From: Prevotellaceae bacterium
GTDB taxonomy: Bacteria > Bacteroidota > Bacteroidia > Bacteroidales > Paludibacteraceae
Direction of reading: 5' to 3'
NCBI GenBank assembly: GCA_020636675.1
Contig: JACJXK010000012.1
Location: 1-64,000 of the forward strand
Length of the DNA stretch: 64,000 nt
Shown here: piece after piece, positions 36,786 through 46,093 of the stretch
Layout of the letters: the number at the start of each line of letters is the position of its first letter
How positions within the stretch are numbered: the first letter of the stretch is position 1
Program-made: the position numbers and the translations under genes
Notes under the pieces: generated by a model
Seen by the model: only the letters and a program-made list of their open reading frames with translations
Database searches by the model: none
Told to the model about the DNA's origin: nothing

Positions 36786-39168
36786 ATGGATATGAGAAAA
36801 AATCATTTGTTTATATATGTGTTTATGGCTTTTGCTTCCGCATCTGGACTTTATGCCCAGAAAACGCCGCAGTTGCGTGCTGATAATATTGATGAGGTTG
36901 TTCGGGCTATGACTCTCGAAGAAAAGGCCCGTTTGCTGGTTGGCGGAGGTAATGATGACTTTGCCGGTAGTACTTCCATGGTGGGCCAGCAACGAAAGAT
37001 CGTGGCAGGTGCTGCTGGTGTTACGTTCGGAATACCTCGTTTGGGGATTCCGCCTACGGTGCTGGCCGATGATCCTGCAGGGGTGAGGATAGATCCGACG
37101 CGCGAAGGTGTGGATCGGATGTTTTATGCGACAGGTTTTCCTGTGGGAACATGCTTGGCCTGTACATGGAATGCCGAGTTGGTCGAAAACGTGGGTCGTG
37201 CCATTTGGTAATGAAACCTTGGAGTATGGGTGTGATGTGATTCTTGGCCCGGGAATGAACTTGCATCGTAATCCGCTTTGTGGACGGAATTTTGAGTATT
37301 ATAGTGAAGATCCTTTCGTGACAGGAGTCATAGCCTCCGCTTGTGTCAAAGGTATCCAGAGCCAAGGGGTTGGAGTTAGTGCCAAACATTTTGCGGTCAA
37401 CTCGCAGGAGACAGACAGAACAAGGGTTGATGAACGGGTTACTCCTCGTGCCTTGCGCGAGCTCTATCTTCGTGGGTTTGAAAGGATGGTACGTGAAAGC
37501 AAGCCTTGGACCATAATGTCGTCTTATAACATAATTAATGGACAATATGCCATGGCATACCGGGATCTGTTGACGGATGTGCTTCGTGTCGACTGAAGGT
37601 TTGATGGTGTGGTCATGACTGATTGGGATTGGCGTGACAATATGCCTACGGACCTGGAGGTCTCTGCGGGAAGTGATTTGCTGATGCCGGGTTTCCCTTC
37701 TCAAGTGGAGAGTGTCGTTGCGGAGGTGAAGGCAGGACGATTAAGCATTGATGATGTGAATCGCAACGTGAAACGTATGCTGGAGTATATTGTTAAGACA
37801 CCCCGTTTTAAAGGATATGAGTTTTCTAATAAACCGGACCTGAAATCTCATGCGCAGATTACCAGACAAAGTAGTACGGAGGGAATGGTGTTGTTGAAAA
37901 ATGAGGCGGAAACTCTTCCTTTTCGAGGAGTGAAGACGGTTGCCTTGTTTGGCGTAAACTCTTATGATTTCCTTTCCGGAGGTTTGGGTTCCGGTTGTGT
38001 GAATGTTCCGTATGTGGTGGATATGGTTACTGGTTTGGAAAATGTAAATGTAAGTACCACTCCGACTCTTACGGAGATTTATCGCAATTATGTAAACTAT
38101 GCCCGCCTTAAACTCAAGGTGGATAAAAACCCGGCTATGTGGTTTCTTGATAATGGACAGCCTAAGTTGGACGAGTTTGAAGTGACGGAAAGATGTATCC
38201 AACATGAGCTTCAGGAAGCGGATGCCGCTATCGTTACGATAGGGAGACAGGCTGGGGAGGCGATGGATCGTTCCATTGAGGGAGATTTTAATCTCACGCC
38301 GATGGAGCAACAAATGATCCGTCGCGTCTCTGATGCATTTCATGCCGATGGCAAGCGTGTTGTCGTAGTCATTAATTCAGGTTCTGTTGTCGAGACTGCC
38401 TCTTGGCGCGATTATGTGGATGCTATTCTTGTGGCTTGGCAGCCGGGTGAGGAGGGTGGCAATTCTATTGCTGATGTGCTTACGGGCAAGGCCAATCCTT
38501 CTGGTAAACTTACCATGACTTGGCCCATCTCTGTGGTAGATCATGCCTCGACCCGTAATTTTCCGCAAGAGTATGATATGTATACGTATAAAAACATGAA
38601 GACTTATTCTTTCCGGAATGTTCAAGGTGTGGACTATTCCAACCATGAAGAGGACATCTATGTTGGTTACCGTTATTTTGATACGTTCAAACGTACGGTG
38701 GCCTATCCGTTTGGCTTCGGGCTTAGTTATACCACGTTCTCTTACGGGAAGTCTAGTGTGAAGGTGAATGATAGAAAAAATGCGAAGACGGACGGTTCTT
38801 ACATTGAAATTAGCGTGGTTGTCACCAATACGGGAAAGATGGCGGGCAAGGAGGTGGTGCAGGTTTATGTCGCTGCACCGAAGGATGGTCTTCAGAAGCC
38901 GGCAAAGGAGCTGAAGGCTTTTGCAAAAACGAAATTGCTCCAACCGGGAGAGAGTGAGACACTTCGCATGTGTGTCGCACATCGTGACTTGGCTTCTTTT
39001 GACGAGTCAAACAGTCAATGGCTGGTTCAAGCTGGTGTTTATGACTTCCTAGTTGGCAGCAGTAGTGCGGATATTAAAGCTTCTCATTCTGTCAATGTCT
39101 CTTCTTATACGGAGAAGGTTTCTGATGTCTTGCATTTGCGACAACCTCTGAAAATTTTGGAACAATAA
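36786..39168 (+). pseudogene. second GH3 glycosidase, broken by a frameshift and a nonsense codon
   Basis: Read through, this would be an exported GH3 beta-glucosidase of about 790 residues with a signal peptide. The first frame runs to a TAA at 37209-37211. Removing one T from the TTT at 37204-37206 restores RAIGNETLEYGCDVILGPGMNLHRNPLCGR in the next frame. That frame then meets a TGA at 37594-37596 where the family has Trp (LR..EWGFDG), and continues unbroken as RFDGVVMTDWDWRDN, with the nucleophile Asp, to 39168. The rest, including the fibronectin-like tail, is intact. Two separate lesions argue for decay rather than one sequencing error. It lies 5 bases after an intact GH3 gene and is followed by a terminator. 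Confidence 0.88.
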
Positions 39169-39196
39169 CTTTTTGTTTTCTGTGATAAAATTACAA

Positions 39197-39245
39197 AAAA
39201 TCCCATTGATTGGACTTTCTGCCGATTAATGGGATTTTCTTTTTC
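39197..39245 (+). terminator. terminator after the GH3 genes
   Basis: A 14-bp stem with one G-T pair (39197-39210 with 39225-39238) is followed by a T-rich tail on the plus strand; it lies 28 bases after the GH3 pseudogene. Confidence 0.8.
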
Positions 39246-39289
39246 GTGTTGTGAATTCGCTTTCCTGCTTTTGGGGAAGATGCGGTTCC

Positions 39290-39622
39290 TTATATTGCCG
39301 AGCAATCTTTGCTGTAGGCAAACTCATCCTTGGTAACCAGGGTGTCTCTTTTTTCGATGAGAGTCTGTTCTACGTACTTTGCCTTTAGTTCGCCGAGCCT
39401 TTTGAAGTGGGCTGAATTGCAGTGTGAGGAGAAGGCTTCTTCGTCTTCCCATATTTCCAGTAAAAGGAGAGTGTCTTCGATGTCTTTTGGCGAAAAATAA
39501 GCATATTGTATGTTCCCTTGTTCTTGTCTACTGGATACGTCTATCCTTTCGGATAGAATGGAGTCGAGAAATCTTTTCCTCTCGCCTTTCTTACAGATGT
39601 ATGAAACAAAAAGAGTTTTCAT
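39290..39622 (-). CDS. antibiotic biosynthesis monooxygenase (ABM) domain protein
   Basis: The 110-residue protein resembles the dimeric alpha/beta ABM/YgiN fold: a first strand MKTLFVSYICKKGERKRFLDSI, a central IEDTLLLLEIWEDEEAFSSHCNSAHF strand-helix, and KYVEQTLIEKRDT at the end. Such proteins include quinol monooxygenases and small stress-linked enzymes; the substrate cannot be told. The frame is open from 39688, but ATG 39622 matches the fold start and follows an A/T-rich leader. It lies downstream of a ROK kinase gene and a hairpin, so co-transcription is uncertain. Confidence 0.65.
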   Translation of the reverse strand: MKTLFVSYICKKGERKRFLDSILSERIDVSSRQEQGNIQYAYFSPKDIEDTLLLLEIWEDEEAFSSHCNSAHFKRLGELKAKYVEQTLIEKRDTLVTKDEFAYSKDCSAI

Positions 39623-39648
39623 TTTTTTTTGAGTTTTATGTATAATGA

Positions 39649-39683
39649 AATGGCATACGGGAATGGTTTCGCCGTATGCCATT
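39649..39683 (-). terminator. hairpin between the ROK and ABM genes
   Basis: A perfect 12-bp stem (39649-39660 with 39672-39683) lies 24 bases after the ROK stop. The minus-strand tail is only moderately T-rich, so it may be a weak terminator or a partial read-through point. Confidence 0.5.
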
Positions 39684-39706
39684 AACATTTATCCTGAAAA
39701 TGGATA

Positions 39707-40684
39707 TTATCTCATTTTTGCCTCCCATGCAAGGGCTGAAGCACCTAATATGGCAGCGTCGGCGTCTTTCATTTCGGAGAAGAGAACCTTCACCTTGTTT
39801 TTGAATATAGGCATGAGGTTGTCTTCCATGGCCTTTTTCAAAGGTTTGAGAAGCATATCTCCTGATTTTGCAAGGCCACCGAATAGAATGAATGCCTCAG
39901 GACTGCTGAACTTGATGAAGTCTGCAAATGCCTCGCCTAAGATTTCGCCGGTAAAGCTGAATACATCCTTTGCAAGTTGGTCTCCGGCAGAAGCGGCGTC
40001 AAATACATCTTTAGATGTGATTTGTTCCATCGGGATCTTACGGAGAAGGGAATCTTCGTTTGGCCTATTTTCCAAAAATTCGCATGCTGTTCTGGCTACT
40101 CCGGTTGCTGATGTGTAAGTCTCCAAGCAACCTTTGTTCCCACATCCGCATAGACGTCCATCACGACGCATGGTTACGTGTCCGAGCTCTCCCGCAAAAC
40201 CATCGTGTCCGTAGATTAGTTGTCCGTTGGCTACAATGCCGCTACCCACTCCGGTTCCTAAGGTGATCATGATGAAATCCTTCATCCCGCGAGCCGCTCC
40301 GTAGGTCATCTCGCCGATGGCTGCCGCATTGGCATCGTTTGTCAATGCTACCGGAACCCCGAACTTGTCCGAAAGGATCTTTGCGAAAGGAACAATGCCC
40401 TTCCAAGGAAGGTTGGGCGCATATTCTATGTTTCCGGTGTAGTAGTTGGCGTTAGGTGCCCCTACTCCGATTCCTTTAATCCGTTCAATGCCACAACTGC
40501 TCTCTATCAGTTTGGAGAGGCCCTTGTAAAGTTCTTCGATGTATTTGTCGAGGTCGTCGTTGTGTAGCTTTGTTTTAATGGAGTTGGATGCCAGAACATT
40601 ACCCCTCGCATCGACGATTCCGAAAACTGTATTTGTGCCACCTAAGTCAATGCCGACTACATAAGGCTTGATTTCTGTTGTCAT
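39707..40684 (-). CDS. ROK-family sugar kinase (glucokinase-like)
   Basis: The 325-residue protein has the ATP phosphate-binding start VVGIDLGGTNTVFGIV, the sugar-binding NDANAAAIGE near residue 125, the GTGVGSGIV motif, GELGHVTM near residue 167 and the ROK zinc motif CGCGNKGCLE near residue 180. No N-terminal DNA-binding domain is present, so it is a kinase and not a repressor. It follows a sugar-transporter gene by 28 bases, which suggests phosphorylation of the imported hexose in the cytoplasm. Confidence 0.9.
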   Translation of the reverse strand: MTTEIKPYVVGIDLGGTNTVFGIVDARGNVLASNSIKTKLHNDDLDKYIEELYKGLSKLIESSCGIERIKGIGVGAPNANYYTGNIEYAPNLPWKGIVPFAKILSDKFGVPVALTNDANAAAIGEMTYGAARGMKDFIMITLGTGVGSGIVANGQLIYGHDGFAGELGHVTMRRDGRLCGCGNKGCLETYTSATGVARTACEFLENRPNEDSLLRKIPMEQITSKDVFDAASAGDQLAKDVFSFTGEILGEAFADFIKFSSPEAFILFGGLAKSGDMLLKPLKKAMEDNLMPIFKNKVKVLFSEMKDADAAILGASALAWEAKMR

Positions 40685-40712
40685 AATATATTTTATTGAA
40701 TAGTTAAATTGA

Positions 40713-42140
40713 TTATTCTTTTATTTTGTCTTTCCCTATATTGCAACCTTTAAATCCGTACCATACGAGGTAAGCGTAGCAGATTAATGGCACTGCGAAT
40801 GCCAAATGGGCGTTTGTGCTGTCGGCAATCAGACCCTGAAGCGGAGGAACTACCGCACCTCCTAGAATCATCATGACTAGTAGGGAGGAACCTTGTGATG
40901 TGTATTTCCCTAGTCCGTCGATGGCCAATGTGAACACGTTGGAGAACATGATGGAGTTGAATAAACCTACGGAGAGGATGACCCACAAGGAAATCTGGCC
41001 GGTTGTGGCGAGCATGGTGACAATCAACGCCATGTTGACGATGGCAAAAAATCCTAATGTCCTTGACGGTATGGATTTTGCTGCAATGAATACGAGGTAA
41101 TTGAGCGCTAAGAAAATCAAGAAATAAGAGACCGTATGTAAGTGGACCCTGATTTGTTCAATATAATCGCCTGCTTTAAAGTCGCCTGTGATGGTGAATA
41201 TCAACGCAAATGCGGCAATGGCAGTCAATGCCATATACAAATATTTCTTCCCGGACTGCATCTGGCTCATGGAGATGGATCCCATGAAACGTCCAATCAT
41301 TGCTCCTCCCCAATAGAATGCAAGTAATGAACTTGCTGTTACCTCTGCCATCCCGTGAGTCTCTTTCATGAAAGAGACCAGATTGCTACCTATCGTCACC
41401 TCACCGCCTACGTAGCAAAATATGCCAATCATGCCAAACACGAGATGAGGGTGTTTTAATGCCCCTATTTTGCTGTCGTTTTTAGAGTTGCTGTTGTCTT
41501 CGCTCTCCACGTTTGGAATCTCGGAGAAGAAGATGATGCCGGCAAGCAGTAACAGAACGCTGGCCAAAACTAGATATGGGATCTGCACGGCGGAAGCTCC
41601 TACTGCATCTTTGGCGAAGTATTTGAAGATGAAGAACCCTCCGATAACTGGAGCTATGGTGGTTCCTAAAGAGTTGAACCCTTGTGAAAGGTTAAGCCTA
41701 CTGGATGCTGTCTGCGGTGTTCCTAATATGGCAACCAAAGGATTGGCCGCGATCTGTAGGAATGTGAATCCGGTACCTAGAAGAAATAATGCCGATAGGA
41801 ATATCCCGAACTGAGGGTTGAGTGATTTCGCTTCCCAGAAGAAAAGAAAACACGCTACTGCCGAGATGAGGAGGCCAAAGACGATGGTGTTTTTGTATCC
41901 TATTCTGCGGATAGGATCGCCCCAAAGTGCCGAAATTAGAAAATAGATGGCGGAAATGATAAAATAGGCCGTGAAAAAAGCGAACTGAACCAGATTCGAC
42001 TGGAAATGGGAGAGTTCGAACACTCCTTTCAGATAAGGAATGAGAATGTCATTCATGCAAGTGATGAAACCCCACATGAAGAACAATGTGGTGAGTGTCA
42101 CCAACGGAACTAGATAGTTCTGAGATTTTGTATTTTCCAT
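40713..42140 (-). CDS. sugar MFS transporter (FucP/GluP type)
   Basis: The 475-residue polytopic protein begins with the family pattern FFMWGFITCMNDILIPYLKGVFELSHFQSNLVQFAFFTAYF and has about 12 membrane helices. FucP/GluP members import fucose, glucose or galactose with protons across the inner membrane; the sugar cannot be fixed here. The neighbouring ROK kinase favours glucose, galactose or N-acetylhexosamine. It follows the TonB receptor gene by 42 bases and precedes the kinase by 28, forming a likely uptake operon. Confidence 0.9.
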   Translation of the reverse strand: MENTKSQNYLVPLVTLTTLFFMWGFITCMNDILIPYLKGVFELSHFQSNLVQFAFFTAYFIISAIYFLISALWGDPIRRIGYKNTIVFGLLISAVACFLFFWEAKSLNPQFGIFLSALFLLGTGFTFLQIAANPLVAILGTPQTASSRLNLSQGFNSLGTTIAPVIGGFFIFKYFAKDAVGASAVQIPYLVLASVLLLLAGIIFFSEIPNVESEDNSNSKNDSKIGALKHPHLVFGMIGIFCYVGGEVTIGSNLVSFMKETHGMAEVTASSLLAFYWGGAMIGRFMGSISMSQMQSGKKYLYMALTAIAAFALIFTITGDFKAGDYIEQIRVHLHTVSYFLIFLALNYLVFIAAKSIPSRTLGFFAIVNMALIVTMLATTGQISLWVILSVGLFNSIMFSNVFTLAIDGLGKYTSQGSSLLVMMILGGAVVPPLQGLIADSTNAHLAFAVPLICYAYLVWYGFKGCNIGKDKIKE

Positions 42141-42182
42141 TTTTTCTTTTTGTATGATCTTTTGATTAATAATCTATTTTCT

Positions 42183-44600
42183 TTAAAAATCGGCTTGAAC
42201 CTTAAAATTCAAACGTCTTCCCGTTAGATAGTTGGGTACTGCATATTGCATGTTCGAAACATCTGTTACCCAATAGTAGGAGTTGACGTTCTTTATGTCT
42301 AGCAAATTAAACACTTCTAAATTAAATGACAAAGTTTTAGCCCAAGACAAAATCTTTTTACTCATGATTTTGTCTTTTCCTTTGGTGAGTAGGTAGATGG
42401 CTCCCATGTCTACCCGTCTGTAATCCGGTGTGCGGAACTCGTAATCGGCCCTGTTGCTGTGCGGTGGCGCAAACGGCAGACCGTCAGCCCAAACCAATTT
42501 TATATTGAACTTCAACTTGGAGTAGCCGGGTATGTAGTCTTGGAAGAATAGGGATATGTTGTATCTTTGGTCTGTTGGCCGCGCTATGTATCCTTTGTTG
42601 TCGCCCTCGATATCTTCCTTTGTTTGCATCAGGGAAAATGAGACCCAAGAGTCCGTGCCTGGCACAAACTCACCGAAGAGTTTCATGTCGAGTCCTGTCG
42701 CGTATCCCTTGGCGCAGTTTTCTCCGGCATAGACTATCTTTACGTTGTCCACGCTATATGGATTAATGCGGTCGATGTATTTGTAGTATATTTCGGTTGT
42801 GAATTTGAAAGGTCTCTCCCATGACCGAAAATAATAGTCGCCGCCAATTAATATCTGGAATGATCGTTGTGCTTTCAGTTTGTTGTTCAGCCTTATCTCC
42901 ACATTCCCGTTTTGTGTGGTGAACGTGTCCCGTATCTCTTTGAAAAATGGGGCTTGGTAATAAATGCCAGTGGCGAGTCTAAATCCGAAATTCTTCTCCC
43001 AATTGGGAAACCATGCGACGTTGGCGCGCGGACTGATAAGTAGCTCTTCGTTGAAGTCCCAATAGTTGGCTCTCACTCCTCCGCTGACGGTTACTTTTCC
43101 GAAAGGAAACCTCTTGCTATATGTGTCTTGGATGTAAGCCATGAAACGGTTGGTCGATAGATTGTAGTCTGCGTTCAGATTATAGTATAGCGATAGAAAG
43201 TCTTGATGGGTGGGAATGGAGTATCCGGCAGAGTCCCTCATCTCCCATTCGTTCACTTTGTCGTCCACGGTTTCTCTTTGGTATGTCAATCCCCATTTTA
43301 TCTCATTGGCAGGGAGATTAACAACGCCTAGCTGTGTTATGTTCATCACAGTGGCGTCCAGATAATTTCTGGCGTGTTCCTGGTACTTGCCGATGCCTTC
43401 GCTCAGGTCTGTGGTGGTTGTGTTGCTTCCGTTTACGTCGCCAAGCCTATATTCGCCGGCGATGTCGTAAGTCTCGTCTTCTGACGTATTGAAAGTGGAG
43501 ACCATTAGTCCGAGTCTTGTGCTTTCAATGGGCTTGTAGTTGAATGTCAGTGCTCCGAATAGGGTTTGGAAAAGATCCTTTTCCTGTCCGTCGAAGTAGA
43601 CGGTGAACGATTTCATGTTGGTCATCGTTCCGAAAGATGTTTCCCTGCTCTCTGGTTTGAAGTTGTAGCTGTTCCTTGAAAAGTTGCCAAGAAATGTGAT
43701 TTCTGCCTTTGGCGTGAAGTTATACGTCATGTATGTCTGATAGTCGAAGAAGTTCGGGTCGTATTCTCCTTCTGTCTCCAACGACCCCAAAAGGTAAGAT
43801 GATGTTTTGTATCTAACGCCGTGAATTTGCGTGAACTTCTTGCCGGAGGTGCCTACGTAGGCGGAGGCTCCGAGCAGACTGACAGATGCGGAGCCTTCGA
43901 ATGTTTTCGGTTTCTTGTATCGGATGTCCAGCACGGACGACATCTTATCTCCGTATTGTGCGCTGAATCCTCCTGACGAGAAGGAAACCTCGTCTACCAT
44001 GTCCGGGTTGACGAAGCTTAATCCTTCTTGATGTCCGGCACGTATTAGCAAAGGCCGGTAAACTTCTATGTCGTTTACGTAGACGATGTTTTCGTCGTAG
44101 TTTCCTCCTCTCACGGAGTATTGGGAGCTGAGCTCGTTGTTGGAGCTGACTCCGGCTTGTGTCGCTATGATTGCCTCTATGCCGGAGCCTGATGCGCTGG
44201 GAATAGACTTGAGCCCCGAAACGTCGATGCCCTGTATGGAGCCGTTCTGTTTCTTGTATTCTTTAACGATCACGTCGTCTAGGTTGTAAGCTGTTGCCCG
44301 CATTGTTTGCCGAATGGTGATCTGCCCGTCTTTGGTGGCTATCTTCTTTTCTTCGTCTTTGTATCCGACGAAAGAGAAGTGTAAGATGATGCTATCCCTG
44401 TCTGTGTTGTATGTAAGGGAAAATGCTCCTGCTGAGTCCGTTGCGCAGCCTTGCGTGGTGCCTTTTATGGAGATGTTTACGGATTCCATGGACTCACCTT
44501 TCTCGTCGGTTACGGTTCCGGAAATGTGGAGCGTCTTTGCGTGTGCCCAGCCTGCATTTCCTAAAAGAATAATTATGAATAGTAATAAGTTTTTCCTCAT
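42183..44600 (-). CDS. TonB-dependent outer-membrane receptor
   Basis: The 805-residue protein has a signal peptide (about 1-21), a carboxypeptidase-regulatory-like domain (about 24-110, HISGTVTDEKGESMESVNISIKG), a plug domain (about 125-225, with GSGIEAIIATQAGVSSNNELSSQYSVRGGNYDENIVYVND) and a long beta-barrel ending in Phe (FKVQADF). No SusD partner is present, so this is not a classic SusC pair; the receptor probably takes up a smaller ligand alone. It is first in an operon with the MFS transporter and ROK kinase, which makes a sugar or glycoside plausible. Substrate is inferred from context only. Confidence 0.88.
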   Translation of the reverse strand: MRKNLLLFIIILLGNAGWAHAKTLHISGTVTDEKGESMESVNISIKGTTQGCATDSAGAFSLTYNTDRDSIILHFSFVGYKDEEKKIATKDGQITIRQTMRATAYNLDDVIVKEYKKQNGSIQGIDVSGLKSIPSASGSGIEAIIATQAGVSSNNELSSQYSVRGGNYDENIVYVNDIEVYRPLLIRAGHQEGLSFVNPDMVDEVSFSSGGFSAQYGDKMSSVLDIRYKKPKTFEGSASVSLLGASAYVGTSGKKFTQIHGVRYKTSSYLLGSLETEGEYDPNFFDYQTYMTYNFTPKAEITFLGNFSRNSYNFKPESRETSFGTMTNMKSFTVYFDGQEKDLFQTLFGALTFNYKPIESTRLGLMVSTFNTSEDETYDIAGEYRLGDVNGSNTTTTDLSEGIGKYQEHARNYLDATVMNITQLGVVNLPANEIKWGLTYQRETVDDKVNEWEMRDSAGYSIPTHQDFLSLYYNLNADYNLSTNRFMAYIQDTYSKRFPFGKVTVSGGVRANYWDFNEELLISPRANVAWFPNWEKNFGFRLATGIYYQAPFFKEIRDTFTTQNGNVEIRLNNKLKAQRSFQILIGGDYYFRSWERPFKFTTEIYYKYIDRINPYSVDNVKIVYAGENCAKGYATGLDMKLFGEFVPGTDSWVSFSLMQTKEDIEGDNKGYIARPTDQRYNISLFFQDYIPGYSKLKFNIKLVWADGLPFAPPHSNRADYEFRTPDYRRVDMGAIYLLTKGKDKIMSKKILSWAKTLSFNLEVFNLLDIKNVNSYYWVTDVSNMQYAVPNYLTGRRLNFKVQADF

Positions 44601-44918
44601 TGAATCTCTTGTTGTGAAGAAGATTTTGAATCAGTCTTTCTTCTCGTCGATCTTTTTTTTGCTGGACGGGAAGTGTGATAAATAGTAAACGCCGACGTCT
44701 CGCCTAAATTTTATTGTTCGGATATTATTTGTGTGGAGAAAACAACAGCTTCGTGCAAAGTTAAAATTTTCTGCTTTATGGAGAAAACTTTAAGAGGGTG
44801 AAAAAGAAGGAAGGACGGAAAAGATTTGAGAACTGTGGAGTCTTCCGTCGAATTGTCCGAACAAATATATGGGAAGAGTGCAGTGCCGAAAAGCGGGAAA
44901 TGGTTTTTGAAGTAAATG
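44601..44918. other. leader and upstream region of the TonB receptor gene
   Basis: About 320 bases with a -7-like element at 44756-44763 and otherwise low-complexity A/T- and G/A-rich sequence. No gene or RNA seen. Confidence 0.5.
44756..44763 (-). promoter_or_regulatory. probable -7 element of the TonB receptor operon
   Basis: Minus-strand TAACTTTG matches the consensus. It predicts a leader of about 150 bases. The -33 region is not a clear match. Confidence 0.45.
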
Positions 44919-44920
44919 AA

Positions 44921-44950
44921 AAAGGTAGCCTTTTTTGTTAGGCTACCTTT
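44921..44950 (-). terminator. terminator of asd
   Basis: A perfect 10-bp stem (44921-44930 with 44941-44950) is followed by T residues on the minus strand, 32 bases after the asd stop. Confidence 0.82.
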
Positions 44951-44982
44951 CCCTGTGATTTAAGAAAGCGATATTCTTACGC

Positions 44983-45993
44983 TTATTTTACGTTTCCAAC
45001 CTTGATGAGGTATTCTGCAATTTGAACGGCGTTCAGAGCGGCACCCTTCTTGATTTGGTCACCAACCAACCAAAGTGTCAATCCGTTCTCGTTCGCCAAA
45101 TCTTTGCGGAGACGACCTACGTAAACGTCATCTTTCCCTGCCAAGAATAATGGCATAGGATATTTTTTGTTGGCAGGGTCGTCCATCAATTGAAGGCCTT
45201 CGCCGTTTGCGATGGCTTCTTTTGCCTCTTCTAGGCTGATGGGCTTCTCTGTCTCGATCCAAACTGCTTCGGAGTGTGAACGAAGGGAAGGGACACGTAC
45301 GCACATGGCAGAACAGTTGACGTCGCTGTGCATGATTTTCTTCGTCTCGTTGAACATCTTCATCTCCTCTTTCGTATATCCGTTTTCGGTGAATACGTCG
45401 ATTTGAGGGATGACGTTGTATGCTAACTGATAAGCGAACTTGTCTACTGTCACTGGCTTGTTGTCCAACACCTCGCGGTATTGTTGCTCCAACTCGGCCA
45501 TTGCGGCAGCTCCTGCTCCACTTGCAGCTTGGTAGCTGGCGATGTGGATGCGTTTGATGTGGCTTATTTTTTCCAATGGTTGCAAAACGACAACCATCAT
45601 GATGGTCGTACAGTTTGGATTGGCTATGATTCCTTTCGGACGGTTTAGCGCATCTTCTGCGTTACATTCAGGAACAACTAAAGGGACGTTTTCGTCCATA
45701 CGGAATGCGCTTGAGTTGTCGATCATTACAGCTCCATACTTAGTAATCGTCTCGGCATATTCTTTCGAAATGCCTGCACCTGCAGATGTGAACGCGATGT
45801 CGATGTCCTTAAAGTCGTCATTGTGCTTCAGTTCCTTGACTGTGTACTTCTTGCCTTTGAATTCATACACACTTCCGGCACTACGAGATGAGCCGAAAAG
45901 CACTAACTCTGACACTGGGAAATTTCTTTCCGCTAGCACGCGAAGGAACTCTTGTCCTACCGCTCCGCTTGCACCAACAATTGCTACTCTCAT
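44983..45993 (-). CDS. asd: aspartate-semialdehyde dehydrogenase
   Basis: The 336-residue enzyme reduces aspartyl phosphate to aspartate semialdehyde, leading to diaminopimelate, lysine, threonine and methionine. Visible are the NADP-binding IVGASGAVGQEFLRVL at the start, the catalytic Cys in ANPNCTT near residue 130, and the VRVPSLRSHSEAVWIE segment with the conserved histidine near residue 242. It is transcribed alone from a promoter shared in space with the divergent lamin-tail gene, and supplies DAP for the MurE reaction. Confidence 0.96.
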   Translation of the reverse strand: MRVAIVGASGAVGQEFLRVLAERNFPVSELVLFGSSRSAGSVYEFKGKKYTVKELKHNDDFKDIDIAFTSAGAGISKEYAETITKYGAVMIDNSSAFRMDENVPLVVPECNAEDALNRPKGIIANPNCTTIMMVVVLQPLEKISHIKRIHIASYQAASGAGAAAMAELEQQYREVLDNKPVTVDKFAYQLAYNVIPQIDVFTENGYTKEEMKMFNETKKIMHSDVNCSAMCVRVPSLRSHSEAVWIETEKPISLEEAKEAIANGEGLQLMDDPANKKYPMPLFLAGKDDVYVGRLRKDLANENGLTLWLVGDQIKKGAALNAVQIAEYLIKVGNVK

Positions 45994-46040
45994 TCTTTTG
46001 TTGTTTTTAATTTAATGATTGAATTTTGAGAAAATAGATG

Positions 46041-46067
46041 TATCTTCGCAAAATTTGTGCAAAGATA
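46041..46067. promoter_or_regulatory. divergent promoter region of asd and the lamin-tail gene
   Basis: On the minus strand TATCTTTG (46067-46060) is an exact -7 match for asd. On the plus strand TATCTTCG (46041-46048) is one base off and could serve the gene starting at 46094. Confidence 0.45.
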
Positions 46068-46093
46068 ATTCTTTAATTAACACAAATGTACTA

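Noticed and set aside
37594..37596. TGA in the second GH3 gene as a recoded amino acid
   Set aside because: Other genes here use TGA as a normal stop, and the same gene also has a frameshift, so nonsense mutation is simpler.
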